From Magicicada septendecula (taxonomy: Eukaryota > Arthropoda > Insecta > Hemiptera > Cicadidae), in NCBI GenBank assembly GCA_034769895.1, contig CM068367.1, positions 124,967,927 through 125,031,926 on the forward strand: a DNA stretch of 64,000 nt, in the 5' to 3' direction. The notes beneath the pieces are model-generated. The model was not told the DNA's origin. It made no database searches and saw nothing but the letters and a program-made list of their open reading frames with translations. Below, piece after piece: positions 20,736 to 30,997 of this stretch; within the stretch, counting starts at the first letter, position 1; each line of letters begins with the position of its first letter. The position numbers and the translations under genes were made by a program.

Positions 20736-22970
20736 ATGCACAGGAGAGCTACATCAAGGAAAAGGGCTATGGAGGCCGAGCAGGAGGTAGACATGGAGGA
20801 TAAAGAGGCGACACCAGTGGAAGATGTGGAGTCGATGTTACCGCCAGCAGAACCAAACAAGCCTGCACCACAAAAGGAACAGCCGGAGAAATCCACCACA
20901 AAGGAAGATACAAAATTGGATAGAATGATGGAGATGTTACTCCGAGAATTTAAAACGACGAAGGAAGAATTAAAGGAAGAGTTGAGTAACAAAATCGGAG
21001 ATACCAACAAGAAAATCGAAGAAAATAGTAAGAAGATGCAGGAGAAGATGGAAGAAAATAGTAAGAAGCTGGAAAATGATAACCAACAATTGAAGGAGGA
21101 ATTAAGTAATAAAATTGGAGATACCAGTAAGAAGATGGAGGAGAAAATGGACGAAATAAAAAACGAAAATAAATTATTAATGGAGGAAAATATTCAGAAG
21201 ATTGAGGAGAAAATGGAGGAAATAAAGACTGACAATAAACAGTCGAAAGAGGAATTAACCCAGATACGCCAAAAACTGGAAGAAACCAACAAGCGGATGG
21301 AAGAAACAAGTCAGAAAATGGAAAGCAATAATCAGCAATTGAGAGAAGAATTGAAGGAGACGAACCAAGAGAACATGAACCGGTTAGACGGAAGAATGGA
21401 AGCATTGAAGGAAGAACTGGGGCAGAAGATAGCTGAAAATAATGAAACAATCAGCAAGAAGGTAGAAGAGGAGTTAACGGTAATCGAACAAAAGGTTACC
21501 AGAGCTGACGAAAGATGGAGTCAAACTGAACGAGAAGTACAGAGTATCAAGACAGAAATAAACACTAAAGTTAACAACATTGAAGAAACGACTAGGAAGA
21601 CGTTGGAGGAAAGACTAAAAGAAACACGTGAAGACTGGGAGCGAGTGCAGGACCGATTCACAGAAAAATGTGACGGCATTGAAGCTACTGTGACCAGTAT
21701 CAACAGTCAGGTGCGACAGAACCAAACAGATATAGACCTGTTCCATAGTCGACCGACAAGCATTACCAGTTGTCCTAACAGCGAGAATCGTGAAGGAATT
21801 AACTTCAGGTTTTATAAAAACAAACCAATGGAGTTCCTAGCCAGAATCGAAGAGTACTTCACCAAACACAGGGGTAATCGCTGGAGGGAGAATAAAGAAG
21901 TGCTTGACGAATCGTTCAAGGAGATAGCAGATAATTGGTGGATGGCGATAAGAGACGAAGTGACCGACAACCAACAATTCAGAAGGCTATTCAAAGCCAA
22001 ATATTGGTCTGAATCAACACAAAATATCGCCAGAGACGGGATCTGTCATGGAAAATACAACCCGTATGGAAACCAGACTTTAACGGCGTACTTCTTGGGA
22101 AAGGTGTGCGTGGCCAAACATCTAGAGCCCAGAATACCGGAAGAATGCCTGGTCAGCAAGCTCTCATACCATTATGAGGAAGATATAATAAGAGCCAGAA
22201 GAAACAGTCAAATAAAGACTGTGCAAGCAATGACCGAGCTCTTAGAAATGTATGAGCATGAAGACTATTACCGCCAAAGTCGCAGGAGATATGAGAAGCC
22301 AGAACCAAGAAGTAACACCAATAATTCGAGTAATAACAATCGGCAGAATGTGGGCAACAATAATAATTATAATTCCGCAAATCGGAATAATGCCGAATAC
22401 AATTATAACACCCGAAATAACAATAATTTACCTAGATTTAACAACAATAATAATAATAATCATGTTCCTCGCATTAATAATAATGACAACAACAACAACA
22501 ACAATAATAATAATAATAATAACCGTCCACAAAACAACAACGGTTATTATAATAATAATCGTAACTATGTTCCAAATGGTCAGAGGAACCCCAACCTCTC
22601 TAATAACAATTATCATGGTAATTATAACCGGAATTACCCGAATGGAGGTAATAACAATAATTACAGGACATATCGACCCAATATTAACTACATCAGAGCG
22701 GAAGGCAGTGGACAGAGGAGGTACCAGCCTCAACGAAGGAGCCGATATTACGAGTACGAGACCTTTCAAGGAAGTCAGGGAAGTAATCGTTACAGAGAGT
22801 ACGAGCCCAGACGTAGTTCAAGCCTGGACAATCAGCGAAGACTACCTGTAACAGAAGCCCAACAGGACGATCGTGCTGAACCAAACGAAGCAGTTTCAGG
22901 ACTCCAAGCTGATGCTTCCAACGGCCTAATCCGTAATGATGCGGAACATTTAAACGAACGGAGGCAGTAA
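20736..22970 (+). CDS. Gag polyprotein of the gypsy-type element
   Basis: An intact 744-codon frame, starting at the first good ATG about 100 nt after the primer-binding region. Residues about 60-330 form a long Glu/Lys-rich coiled coil with internal repeats (EELSNKIGDT occurs twice). Residues about 350-520 show a retrotransposon Gag (capsid-like) pattern with 'FLARIEEYF' and 'LDESFKEIADNWW'. Residues about 530-660 are strongly Asn-rich from AAT/AAC repeats. There is no CCHC zinc knuckle; the basic Arg/Asn-rich tail may bind RNA instead. The frame overlaps Pol in -1 over 22940-22967. It should assemble particles and package the element RNA. Confidence 0.85.
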   Translation: MHRRATSRKRAMEAEQEVDMEDKEATPVEDVESMLPPAEPNKPAPQKEQPEKSTTKEDTKLDRMMEMLLREFKTTKEELKEELSNKIGDTNKKIEENSKKMQEKMEENSKKLENDNQQLKEELSNKIGDTSKKMEEKMDEIKNENKLLMEENIQKIEEKMEEIKTDNKQSKEELTQIRQKLEETNKRMEETSQKMESNNQQLREELKETNQENMNRLDGRMEALKEELGQKIAENNETISKKVEEELTVIEQKVTRADERWSQTEREVQSIKTEINTKVNNIEETTRKTLEERLKETREDWERVQDRFTEKCDGIEATVTSINSQVRQNQTDIDLFHSRPTSITSCPNSENREGINFRFYKNKPMEFLARIEEYFTKHRGNRWRENKEVLDESFKEIADNWWMAIRDEVTDNQQFRRLFKAKYWSESTQNIARDGICHGKYNPYGNQTLTAYFLGKVCVAKHLEPRIPEECLVSKLSYHYEEDIIRARRNSQIKTVQAMTELLEMYEHEDYYRQSRRRYEKPEPRSNTNNSSNNNRQNVGNNNNYNSANRNNAEYNYNTRNNNNLPRFNNNNNNNHVPRINNNDNNNNNNNNNNNNRPQNNNGYYNNNRNYVPNGQRNPNLSNNNYHGNYNRNYPNGGNNNNYRTYRPNINYIRAEGSGQRRYQPQRRSRYYEYETFQGSQGSNRYREYEPRRSSSLDNQRRLPVTEAQQDDRAEPNEAVSGLQADASNGLIRNDAEHLNERRQ

Positions 22971-24208
22971 TAAACTCCGATAACCCTTTACTGCTCCAAT
23001 CTGCTGGGTTTAACCAAGAAAGAAATTCGAAGAAAAACAGAAAAAATTTTATTATAATATACAGTAATTATTTGAAAGATATCCGTAAGGACCTGCTAGA
23101 AGAAAGCGAAATTAATATTAATAATGATAACAGTGAAATAATATATATAATTGCAGAAATTGAGGGTATTTCTGTCCCTATAATGATAGACACTGGAGCC
23201 AATATCTCTATAATAAATCGAAATGAGTTGGACCGGATACAGCAGGAATGCCACAAAAACTTACCGGTACTACCTATTAATAATATTGTACTTGTAGGAG
23301 CTACCGGCCGACAGAACAAGACCATAAGAAAACAGGTATCCCTAAGTGTCAACAGTCAGGGCATTAGTGTGGATATGATATTTCTTGTTGCAGCCGGATT
23401 ACCTTTCAACATCATGATAGGATGTGACATATTGCGCAGAAACTCAGCAGTTATCGACTTGTGCCGAGGAAAGGTATCACTCTTTGCTGAAGGTTCGACC
23501 TGGGTAGCCAATTTAACTAATAACAAGACGTTAGACTCCAGACAACTTCTCAACCACCAAAATAAGGTGAATTACTTGTCCAACTACTCAACAAACAACA
23601 AGCCAGTACATCAGGATTCGGAGGATGACCTATGGCAGCAAAAGATTCAGGAGGTACGTAACTTCCAGTGCCACAATACTAACGAGCAATTAAAGGAAAA
23701 CCAGCTGAATCAATTGGTCGAAATATATGAAAAATATCGAGATGTATTTTCGGACGAACCTGGAAAGATCCGAAACTACCAATGTTCCATACGATTCAGA
23801 GAACCGGTAGAATTTAACCGAAAGTCGTATCCTATAGCACAGTCTTTGAAGGAAGCCGTACGCACAGAGATCCAGAACATGATCAGTAGAGATATCATCG
23901 AGAGCAGTCAATCGCCATACACTAGCCCAATTGTGGCTATACAAAAGAAAAATGGGAAGGTAAGGCTTTGCCTTGACGCACGTGAGATAAATAAAATGAT
24001 AATTAACGATCGTACCTCACCTGGCGAAATTGATGAGATTTTGAAGAGGTTCCACGGAACACGATTCATTACCACGTGGGATACCGTCTGCGGCTATTGG
24101 CAAGTGGAGTTGCACCCAGCAAGCCGGCAATACATGGCGTTTATTCATCAGTTTATATCTTCGAAGGGCGCAATTATCAGTTTAAGAGGTTGCCCTTCGG
24201 GTTGGTGA
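22940..24208 (+). CDS. Pol, first part: protease and start of reverse transcriptase
   Basis: The frame is open from 22940, in -1 relative to Gag, and has no ATG near its start, so it is probably made as a Gag-Pol fusion. An aspartic protease is visible with Asp-Thr-Gly at 23189-23197 (context 'MIDTGANIS') and the second conserved block 'FNIMIGCDILRRNS'. The RT fingers and palm begin around 23900 ('VRLCLDAREINK', first catalytic Asp in 'TTWDTVCGYWQV'). The reading then leaves frame at about 24145-24165. A family copy would continue straight into the rest of RT. Confidence 0.8.
   Translation, partial: CGTFKRTEAVINSDNPLLLQSAGFNQERNSKKNRKNFIIIYSNYLKDIRKDLLEESEININNDNSEIIYIIAEIEGISVPIMIDTGANISIINRNELDRIQQECHKNLPVLPINNIVLVGATGRQNKTIRKQVSLSVNSQGISVDMIFLVAAGLPFNIMIGCDILRRNSAVIDLCRGKVSLFAEGSTWVANLTNNKTLDSRQLLNHQNKVNYLSNYSTNNKPVHQDSEDDLWQQKIQEVRNFQCHNTNEQLKENQLNQLVEIYEKYRDVFSDEPGKIRNYQCSIRFREPVEFNRKSYPIAQSLKEAVRTEIQNMISRDIIESSQSPYTSPIVAIQKKNGKVRLCLDAREINKMIINDRTSPGEIDEILKRFHGTRFITTWDTVCGYWQVELHPASRQYMAFIHQFISSKGAIISLRGCPSGW
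22949..22955 (+). promoter_or_regulatory. -1 ribosomal frameshift heptamer TTTAAAC
   Basis: In the Gag frame the codons read ...T TTA AAC..., exactly the X XXY YYZ phase needed for -1 slippage. It lies inside the 28-nt Gag/Pol overlap. Downstream, cggag (22959-22963) can pair with ctccg (22975-22979), and gcagtaa (22964-22970) with ttactgc (22988-22994). Together these make an H-type pseudoknot. The spacer is only 3 nt and loop 1 is nearly absent, so one or two pairs may not form. Confidence 0.65.
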
Positions 24209-24486
24209 ACTCAGTAGCTGTTTTTGTCGCCTGTATGGATCATATACTAGGACCAGAAGCGCTCCAATTCACGACTGTCTATGTTGATGATCTCCTAATA
24301 ACATCAACCAATTGGGAAGAACACTGTTACCGTGTGGAGCATGTCTTGAAGAAGCTTGCTGAAAATAATGTTACCCTGAAACTAGACAAGTCCAAGCTTA
24401 TAGCTAAAGAAGTACAATTCTTGGGTTTCCAGCTAAACAGTCAAGGAATAACACCATCAACAGAAAAGGTAGACGCCATACAATGA
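24166..24486 (+). pseudogene. Pol, second part: RT palm with YVDD
   Basis: The RT palm continues in another frame: 'FKRLPFGLVNS' is followed by the catalytic YVDD, with its Asp pair at 24286-24291, and then thumb-side motifs. The frame ends at a TGA (24484-24486). The conserved 'FPIPKN' context resumes immediately after it, so the stop is a point lesion. A second frame change occurs near 24550. Confidence 0.75.
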
Positions 24487-24552
24487 TTCCCTATACCAAA
24501 AAACAGAAGGCAACTACAATCATTTTTAGGCCTGTGTAACTACTATAGGAGT

Positions 24553-25817
24553 TCCAAAATAATTATTCCGAACTGACGGCCCAGTTTCAGTACCAGTTAT
24601 CGTCCAAGAATAAATGGCGATGGGGTCAAGAACAAGACGAAACCTTCAAATCAATTAAGGAGAAGTTCTTAGAAGCAGTAATGCTCAACCATCCGGATTT
24701 TAACCGACCCTTCTTTCTAAACTATGACGCTAGTAACATTAGCTTGGGATCAACACTGTACCAAGAAGATGAAAGTGGAAACCATCTAGTAGTGAGCTTT
24801 GCTAGCAGAACCCTTAACCAGTGTGAAAAGAACTATAATGTGACGGAAAAAGAACTGCTAAGCGTAGTCTTTGCCTGCGGGAAGTTTCGGACGTATATCC
24901 TCGGATATCCAGTGACCGTTCGAACAGATCACAAATCAATATCATTTCTGAGAAGATGCAAGTTAAGCCATGGTAGATTGACCAGATGGGTACTCGCCCT
25001 GCAGGAATACGACATACAGTGGGAGTATGTTCCTGGAAGTAAAAATGTAGTAGCCGACGTATTGTCGAGAGTGAATCTGGAAGAACAAACGTTCGAAGGC
25101 GAAAAGGAGAGCATCTTGAAAATCTATAATATTATTAAGGACAGATCCGATTTAGAAAAGATAGTGCAGGACATCAGCAAACACCAGCAGTCCGACCCGA
25201 AGGTAAACCACATTAAACTTCGTCTCTCCAATCAAGATGACACAATAAACAAATTTTATTGTATACATAATGGAATTTTATTCATCAAAACATCCCTTGA
25301 TGAAGACATATGGAAGATCATGATCCCTACTACAATCGAAAAGGATATCATCCTGGACTATCATCTACGATACGGTCACATGGGAGCCATGAAGGTGATC
25401 AAGGCGATAGAAGAGAATTGTCATATAAAAAGTATCAATAGAAAGACGAGAAACTACCTCAAAACCTGTCTGATATGTCAATTGGTGAAAACCAACAATG
25501 AGAGAAAGGAGGGTATGATGATACCAATTACCTCACAAGCCAAACTGGAAAAGGTCTTTCTGGACATATGTGGTCCATTTCCCCGCAGTGGCGGACGCCA
25601 TCGATACAAATATATTATTATCATGATGGATCATTTCACCAAATTTACAAAACTGTACCCTGTGAATAGAGCCACCACTTTGAAGACTCTAGGAATAATA
25701 ACAAATCATTACATTCCAGAGATAGGGAGCCCAGCATCCATAATCATAGACCATGGAACACAATTTAAGGGTTGGAGGTGGAGAAACACTCTGAATACGT
25801 TGGGCATTAAGACATAA
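24553..25817 (+). pseudogene. Pol, third part: RNase H and integrase core
   Basis: RNase H shows its acidic residues in 'YDAS', 'TEKELL', 'RTDHKS' and 'ADVLSR' (24720-25070). A linker and a His/Cys zinc-binding region follow ('YHLRYGH' and 'CLIC', about 25365-25480). The integrase catalytic Asp residues lie at 25563-25565 and 25749-25751. A TAA at 25815-25817 cuts the frame before the catalytic Glu. A first ATG for this frame is at 24681, but similarity begins earlier, so the ATG is not a real start. Confidence 0.8.
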
Positions 25818-26333
25818 AAGACATCTGTCTACCACCCCAGCAGCAATCCAGCGGAGAGGGTACTGCGAGAAGTCGGAAGAATATTACGGACTTATTGCTA
25901 TAATCAACAAAAGAAGTGGCAAGAATATTTATTAGCTACTGAAGAATTCCTTAATTTATCATATCACCCCGCTATAGGTACCACGCCATACACGGCAATG
26001 TATGAAAAACCGCCTCCAAGAGAAATACAAGACATAATAGAGTTCCCCAGGAGTCAAGAATACAAATTCAATCGAATCAGATTCTACAATAAATTGGCAG
26101 AAGACCAGGAAAGGCGCAAGAACAAATACCAAAAGGCGATTAAGAAAATAATAAGCTATGAAGTCGGAGAAAAGGTACTGCTAAAAAACAGGGAATTACC
26201 CAGTACTTTGGAAGGCATTACCAAAAAGTTGTTACTGCTGTATACCGGCCCATACCTGATTATTAAAAACAATAATAACAATACGTATGTACTAAAGGAT
26301 ATCATTTCAAATAAAAGTAAAAGGAACGTATAA
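25818..26333 (+). pseudogene. Pol, fourth part: integrase C-terminus
   Basis: The same frame continues after the TAA. The third catalytic residue (Glu at 25854-25856, 'NPAERV') and the C-terminal region with 'VGEKVLLKN' and a GPY motif ('YTGPYLII') are intact. One stop codon is therefore the only lesion in the integrase. There is no env-like ORF after it. Confidence 0.75.
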
Positions 26334-27920
26334 TCAGTTATCCATTAAAAAATATTTAGAGGAAAAATAAGAAATAAATTTTCAAAATCCGAAAATTAGT
26401 AAGGACAACTTACACCGAACATTTGAAGGACTATTATGTATGAATGAAAAAAGAATTTGGAGGAATAATAATTTTCAAAATTCCAAAAATCAGTAAAGAC
26501 AACTTACACAAAACATTGGAAAGATTATTATGAATGAAAAAATAATTTGGTGGAATAATAAATTTCAAAATTCAAAAATTAGTAAGGACAACTTACACCA
26601 AATATTCGAAGAATTATGAAGAAGTAAAAAGAATTTTGATGGAATAATACTTTCAAAATTCCAAAAATTAGTAAGGACAACTTACACAAAACATTTGAAA
26701 GACTATTATGAATGAGAAAAGAATTTTGATGAATAAATAATGTCAAAATTCAAAAATTAGTAAGGACAACTTACACTGATCATTCGAAGACTATTATGAA
26801 TGATGAAAAAAGAATTTTGATGAATAAATATGTTCAAAATTCAAAACCAATAATAAGTACAACTTACACCAAAATATTTGAAAAACAACTATGAATAAGA
26901 AAGAATGTAGTTGAATAAAAATATCTAAAGTTAAAAAATAGTAAGCTCATATCATTACTCATACGAATGATGAGCAATAAATCATAAATATGGAAAAAAG
27001 ATTTTGTAAGAAAGAGATACAAAATTCTAAAGGAGAAAGGAAACCAGAATATCATATGACTTAATCGAAACAACTTAACCAAACTCACAAAGAAAATAAT
27101 TTAATAAAAATGGAACAATGAAGAAGGACCAACTCAGTAAAGACCAAATAGTGAGACCAGAAACCAAAAACCCTGATACTATTAATGATAATGTTGTTGC
27201 AATAACCACTGTTATAGTGAAAGTGATAAAGAATTAATTCATGTTATACCATGAGCAATAAAAATAACTCATTGGATACCAGATGGTAGAAAGAATAAAT
27301 ATAAATGCTAATTACTATGTAAACATGATGAAATGTATATTATACCACATACCTAAACCACCTAATATGGAATAAGCTTTAAGAGAGAAGAAGAGTCAAG
27401 TGTATAAAAGTATTAATTAATATAACGTATTATGAAGTGAAGAATCTAAAGATGTTTATTTTAGTCAAAAATGACTACTTTTACTGTTTATTTATTTTTA
27501 TGACTGGATGAAGAAAATGCCATCAGTCTTATATTTTGAGCAGAGATGATAATGCCTCTGGACTCAATTAATTGAAGTGTTGGACAGCAGGGATTGAAGC
27601 CAAAAGTGCCACTCTGAACTGTTCCAATTAATTTGTTAGGGAATGTTAGGGAGTAAACATACTGGTGAGGAAGCACCAAATAAGAAAGAATATAAAATGA
27701 TAATGTTATACACAAGATTGAAGATCACTTATTAATGAAGAAAGAAACTAATGAAGGAGATACACATCATCTGAGAGGAAGCAATGGTGGAAAAAGAAGG
27801 TATATAAAGCGAAAACATGTAATCACGAAGAAAATATAGTGAATACAAAGGAATTAGTAGTAATTATTTCATCCATACTAAGAGTATGATCTGAACTAAT
27901 CACTTTTACAGGAGAGCCTA
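26334..27920 (+). repeat. 3' internal region with ~90-bp tandem repeats
   Basis: The phrase 'agtaaggacaacttacac' recurs about every 90 bp from 26395 to about 26870, six copies in all, each with a 'gaatgaaaaaagaattt' segment. The rest (26900-27920) is AT-rich, with no env or accessory gene. A short purine-rich 'aggagagcc' just before 27921 may be the polypurine tract. Confidence 0.7.
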
Positions 27921-30900
27921 TGTAGCATAACAAAATATTACGCTAAACATTTAACTTAATGCAACATAAATAAGGAAGAAAAGTTCCATAGTGAGTGAGA
28001 AGAATGAATTGTTTTAAGGATTACACTAGAAACTGTATATTAAGTCAATAAAATGTTAATAAAAATCGAAAAATAACAAAGAAAATCATTGATCAAAATA
28101 ACTTACTATGTAAAAACCCAATAAACCAGCAGTATACCCAGTAGATTGGGGAAGCAGTAAAAAGGAAATACAAGAAAAAGGAAATAAAAGGATGAAACCA
28201 TATTAATAAGGGAAATGTATAAGGTCAAGATGCAGAGAAACCACAAGACCAGAAATTATTAATATAATAATGAAGAAGGGACAAAATATGTCAAGATTCC
28301 CCCCCAAAAAAAAACTAGAAACAAGAAAAGCTATTCCAAAAAATGGTAATCATGAAATACATACCATTAAACAAAATTAAAACTAATATATGTAGACCCA
28401 ATAACAAGTTACAAGATACAATCCCAAAGAAAACCGAATTGTATACTAGTTGTAAGCATAATATGTGGAAAAAATTATTAAAAGGACTACCATTAGTGTA
28501 GCCAAAATAAATGACACATTATAATAAAGTGTAGTATAAAAAATCTATTAAAAAAGACTACCATCAGTGTAGGGAAATACTAAATAAAAACTAAAGAGAC
28601 AGTCTAATGACTGAGTACAATTTTGATAATAAAAGTGTTTTAGTGATTAGGCATAATAACAATATAATAGGTATAAGATGTTTTTATTTTATTGTATTAG
28701 CAAATTAGGTATAGGGAACACAAGAGACAGTTAATAACTGAAAGTGTCATTAGTTATAAGATGTTTTTATGTTAATGTGTTATCAAATTAGTTATAGTAA
28801 TTAAAAGAGACAGTTAATAACTGAAGATGTTATTAGGAATAAGATGTTTTAATAGGATAAGGTTTGTGATAAAAGGAAACATAAAAACAAAGGACAGCCA
28901 ACGACTGATAATAATATGTTTCCATTATAATTCTAAATATATAGAAAATAATAGGCATAAGATGTTTATGTTATGGTTAAATGATATTATAAAAAAAAAA
29001 AGTTTAGTAGATATAAGATATTCCATTGTATTTTAAAATCATGTTATTTAATTTTCCAGTGTGTAAGGCAGAGAGGCAAGTAGGATATAGCAATGTAATA
29101 AGTTTATTCAAAACAGTAAATAATGTACAAGCAGACTAGCTAAGACACCATTTTAGAAAACACAGACTAATAATATAAACCAAAACTATCTATCAGAGAA
29201 TCAAGCTATATAATAGAAATAGAATTCAATACATACAATACAGAAATTGAAAATATAATTAATACAGATACAATTAATAGCGAATAGAATGACAAAGGAA
29301 AGAAAATTAACTTCTTTTTGAAACAAATAATACTAGGCCTATAAGGGTAATCAAATCAGACTAAACAGTAAATTAATCAATATTGAAGTGTTTTAACAAC
29401 AAAATTATTAACAACAAAGATAATCACGGAGTTATTAAGAATATTCCATGGAAATATTATCAGAAATAACAATTAAAAACCATTTAAACAATAAATTTGT
29501 ACAAAATATGAGGCACACAATCATTATAAAAAATTGTAATTTTTGGGCTTAAATGAGCTTGAAACAAACCCAGCTATATATCAAAAGATGTAAAATTAAT
29601 TAATCAATATTACTGAGTAGTTAGATTTATGTAAAATTAGGAAATATTTGAATTACAGTAAAAAATAAGAAAACTTATTATGTATATTTAGATGGTGAAC
29701 CAAGTCTTAGACAGATATTTTTTAGTTAAACAATATAAAGAGGAAAAAGACATAGCACAAATTACCCTATAACGACGACGTTGAGTCTATTAGTCTATTG
29801 TTAATCGTGAAGACGACTAGTTGGAAATGTGTTAGCAGAATACCGAAAACAGATTAATTTTGTGTAAAACAGAGTGTGGTTATGCGGCGTGTAACAGAGG
29901 TTATCTAAAAGTGAAAATAACTTTAACTATCAATTTATAACACTTCACAAATTCCAAACAACAGTAATAACACCATCAAACTCAAACACAAGAAATCAAC
30001 AGCCATTTTGAGACAATTTTGGACCATATTCGCAGAACACCAATACACATATTTGAACACCGGACACTTCACAAGAAACCCATCACGAAAACGACATCGC
30101 AGGAGACGAGAGGACACTCTACACTATATTCCTGGACCAACACTACTTCACAGAGAAGGGAATATCATTTTATTTCTGCGGGAGAATCTCAGCCAGTTCC
30201 AGCAGTATAGCCGCTAAAATCGAGGAGACGTCGGCCATACTTGATTTTCTCACCAGCACGAGTGCACTGCCAGCTTGAAAGGAGTGACGTCATTTCGTCA
30301 AATTGGTTCGCTATTCATTTTTCTAATTGACAATGTAAATAATAATCTTGTTTTATTTCAGCCATAATAATTTAGTTTAAGAATACCTGTAAGAATGTAT
30401 CTTGTTCCTTGCCCTCTGACCATTTCGACTCGTTAAAAGAACCATAATTACTAACATTGTAAAAAATATATTTTATTAATCTTGTTCGCTACCGACTGGA
30501 GCACATATTAGCCAATGCCTTGGCCATGCGCAGTTTGAATGGCGCATAATTTTGAATGTTAATAAATGAACATCATTATTCAGTTACAAGAGTTGTTTTT
30601 ATTTCTATAATTAATGTTAACTATTTTTTTCTAAACAAAAAATAATTTACAGTGCTAGAATAAATACCTGAGAAAAGCACACACACAATTAATTAATTAA
30701 TTGTTAATTAATTAAATTAACCAATTAAACCAAACTCAATATTAGTAAAAATTCCATAATTTACAAAATTTTATTTTATTATCAATCAATCACACTTAAC
30801 TATAAAATATTATTTATATTTAATTTATTCTTTGTAATTGGTGAATCCAAAGTGGAGCTGTATCATCGGCGAGTTCAACACCGAGATCCATACAACATAC

Positions 30901-30959
30901 ATAATTCTTGCTATCTACACATCTACATATATTTTATTTATTTAAATTTTTATATATAT

Positions 30960-30963
<4 letters not shown>
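27921..30963 (+). repeat. 3' LTR (3043 bp)
   Basis: Near-identical to 17563-20617. Notable differences are a 9-bp deletion in the 'gataatagtgctgataa' region, small homopolymer length changes, and scattered substitutions. Confidence 0.92.

Positions 30964-30993
<30 letters not shown>
30964..30993. repeat. (AT)n tract between two LTR-type units
   Basis: An uninterrupted (AT)n run of about 30 bp lies between the CA end of the gypsy-type element and the TG start of the next unit. Confidence 0.8.

Positions 30994-30997
<4 letters not shown>

Larger units (their letters stand above)
17563..30963 (+). mobile_element. Ty3/gypsy-type LTR retrotransposon with ~3-kb LTRs (13.4 kb)
   Basis: The two LTRs (17563-20617, 3055 bp; 27921-30963, 3043 bp) both start TGTAGCATAACA and end TATATAACA. 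They flank a primer-binding region, a Gag ORF, and a Pol with protease, RT, RNase H and integrase in gypsy order. The flanks read atat on both sides (17559-17562; 30964-30967). By eye the LTRs differ at roughly fifteen to twenty positions plus a few small indels over 3 kb, so the insertion is fairly recent. Pol nevertheless carries two frame changes and two in-frame stops, so this copy cannot supply its own enzyme. Confidence 0.92.

Noticed and set aside
22252-22851. 199-codon frame rich in Ile/Thr overlapping Gag, and its minus-strand counterpart
   Set aside because: Shadow of the AAT/AAC repeats that encode the Asn-rich Gag tail.
24681-24683. ATG at 24681 as the start of an independent RNase H-integrase protein
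   Set aside because: RT and RNase H connection sequence is readable in the same frame upstream of it; the apparent start is a by-product of frame breaks in Pol.
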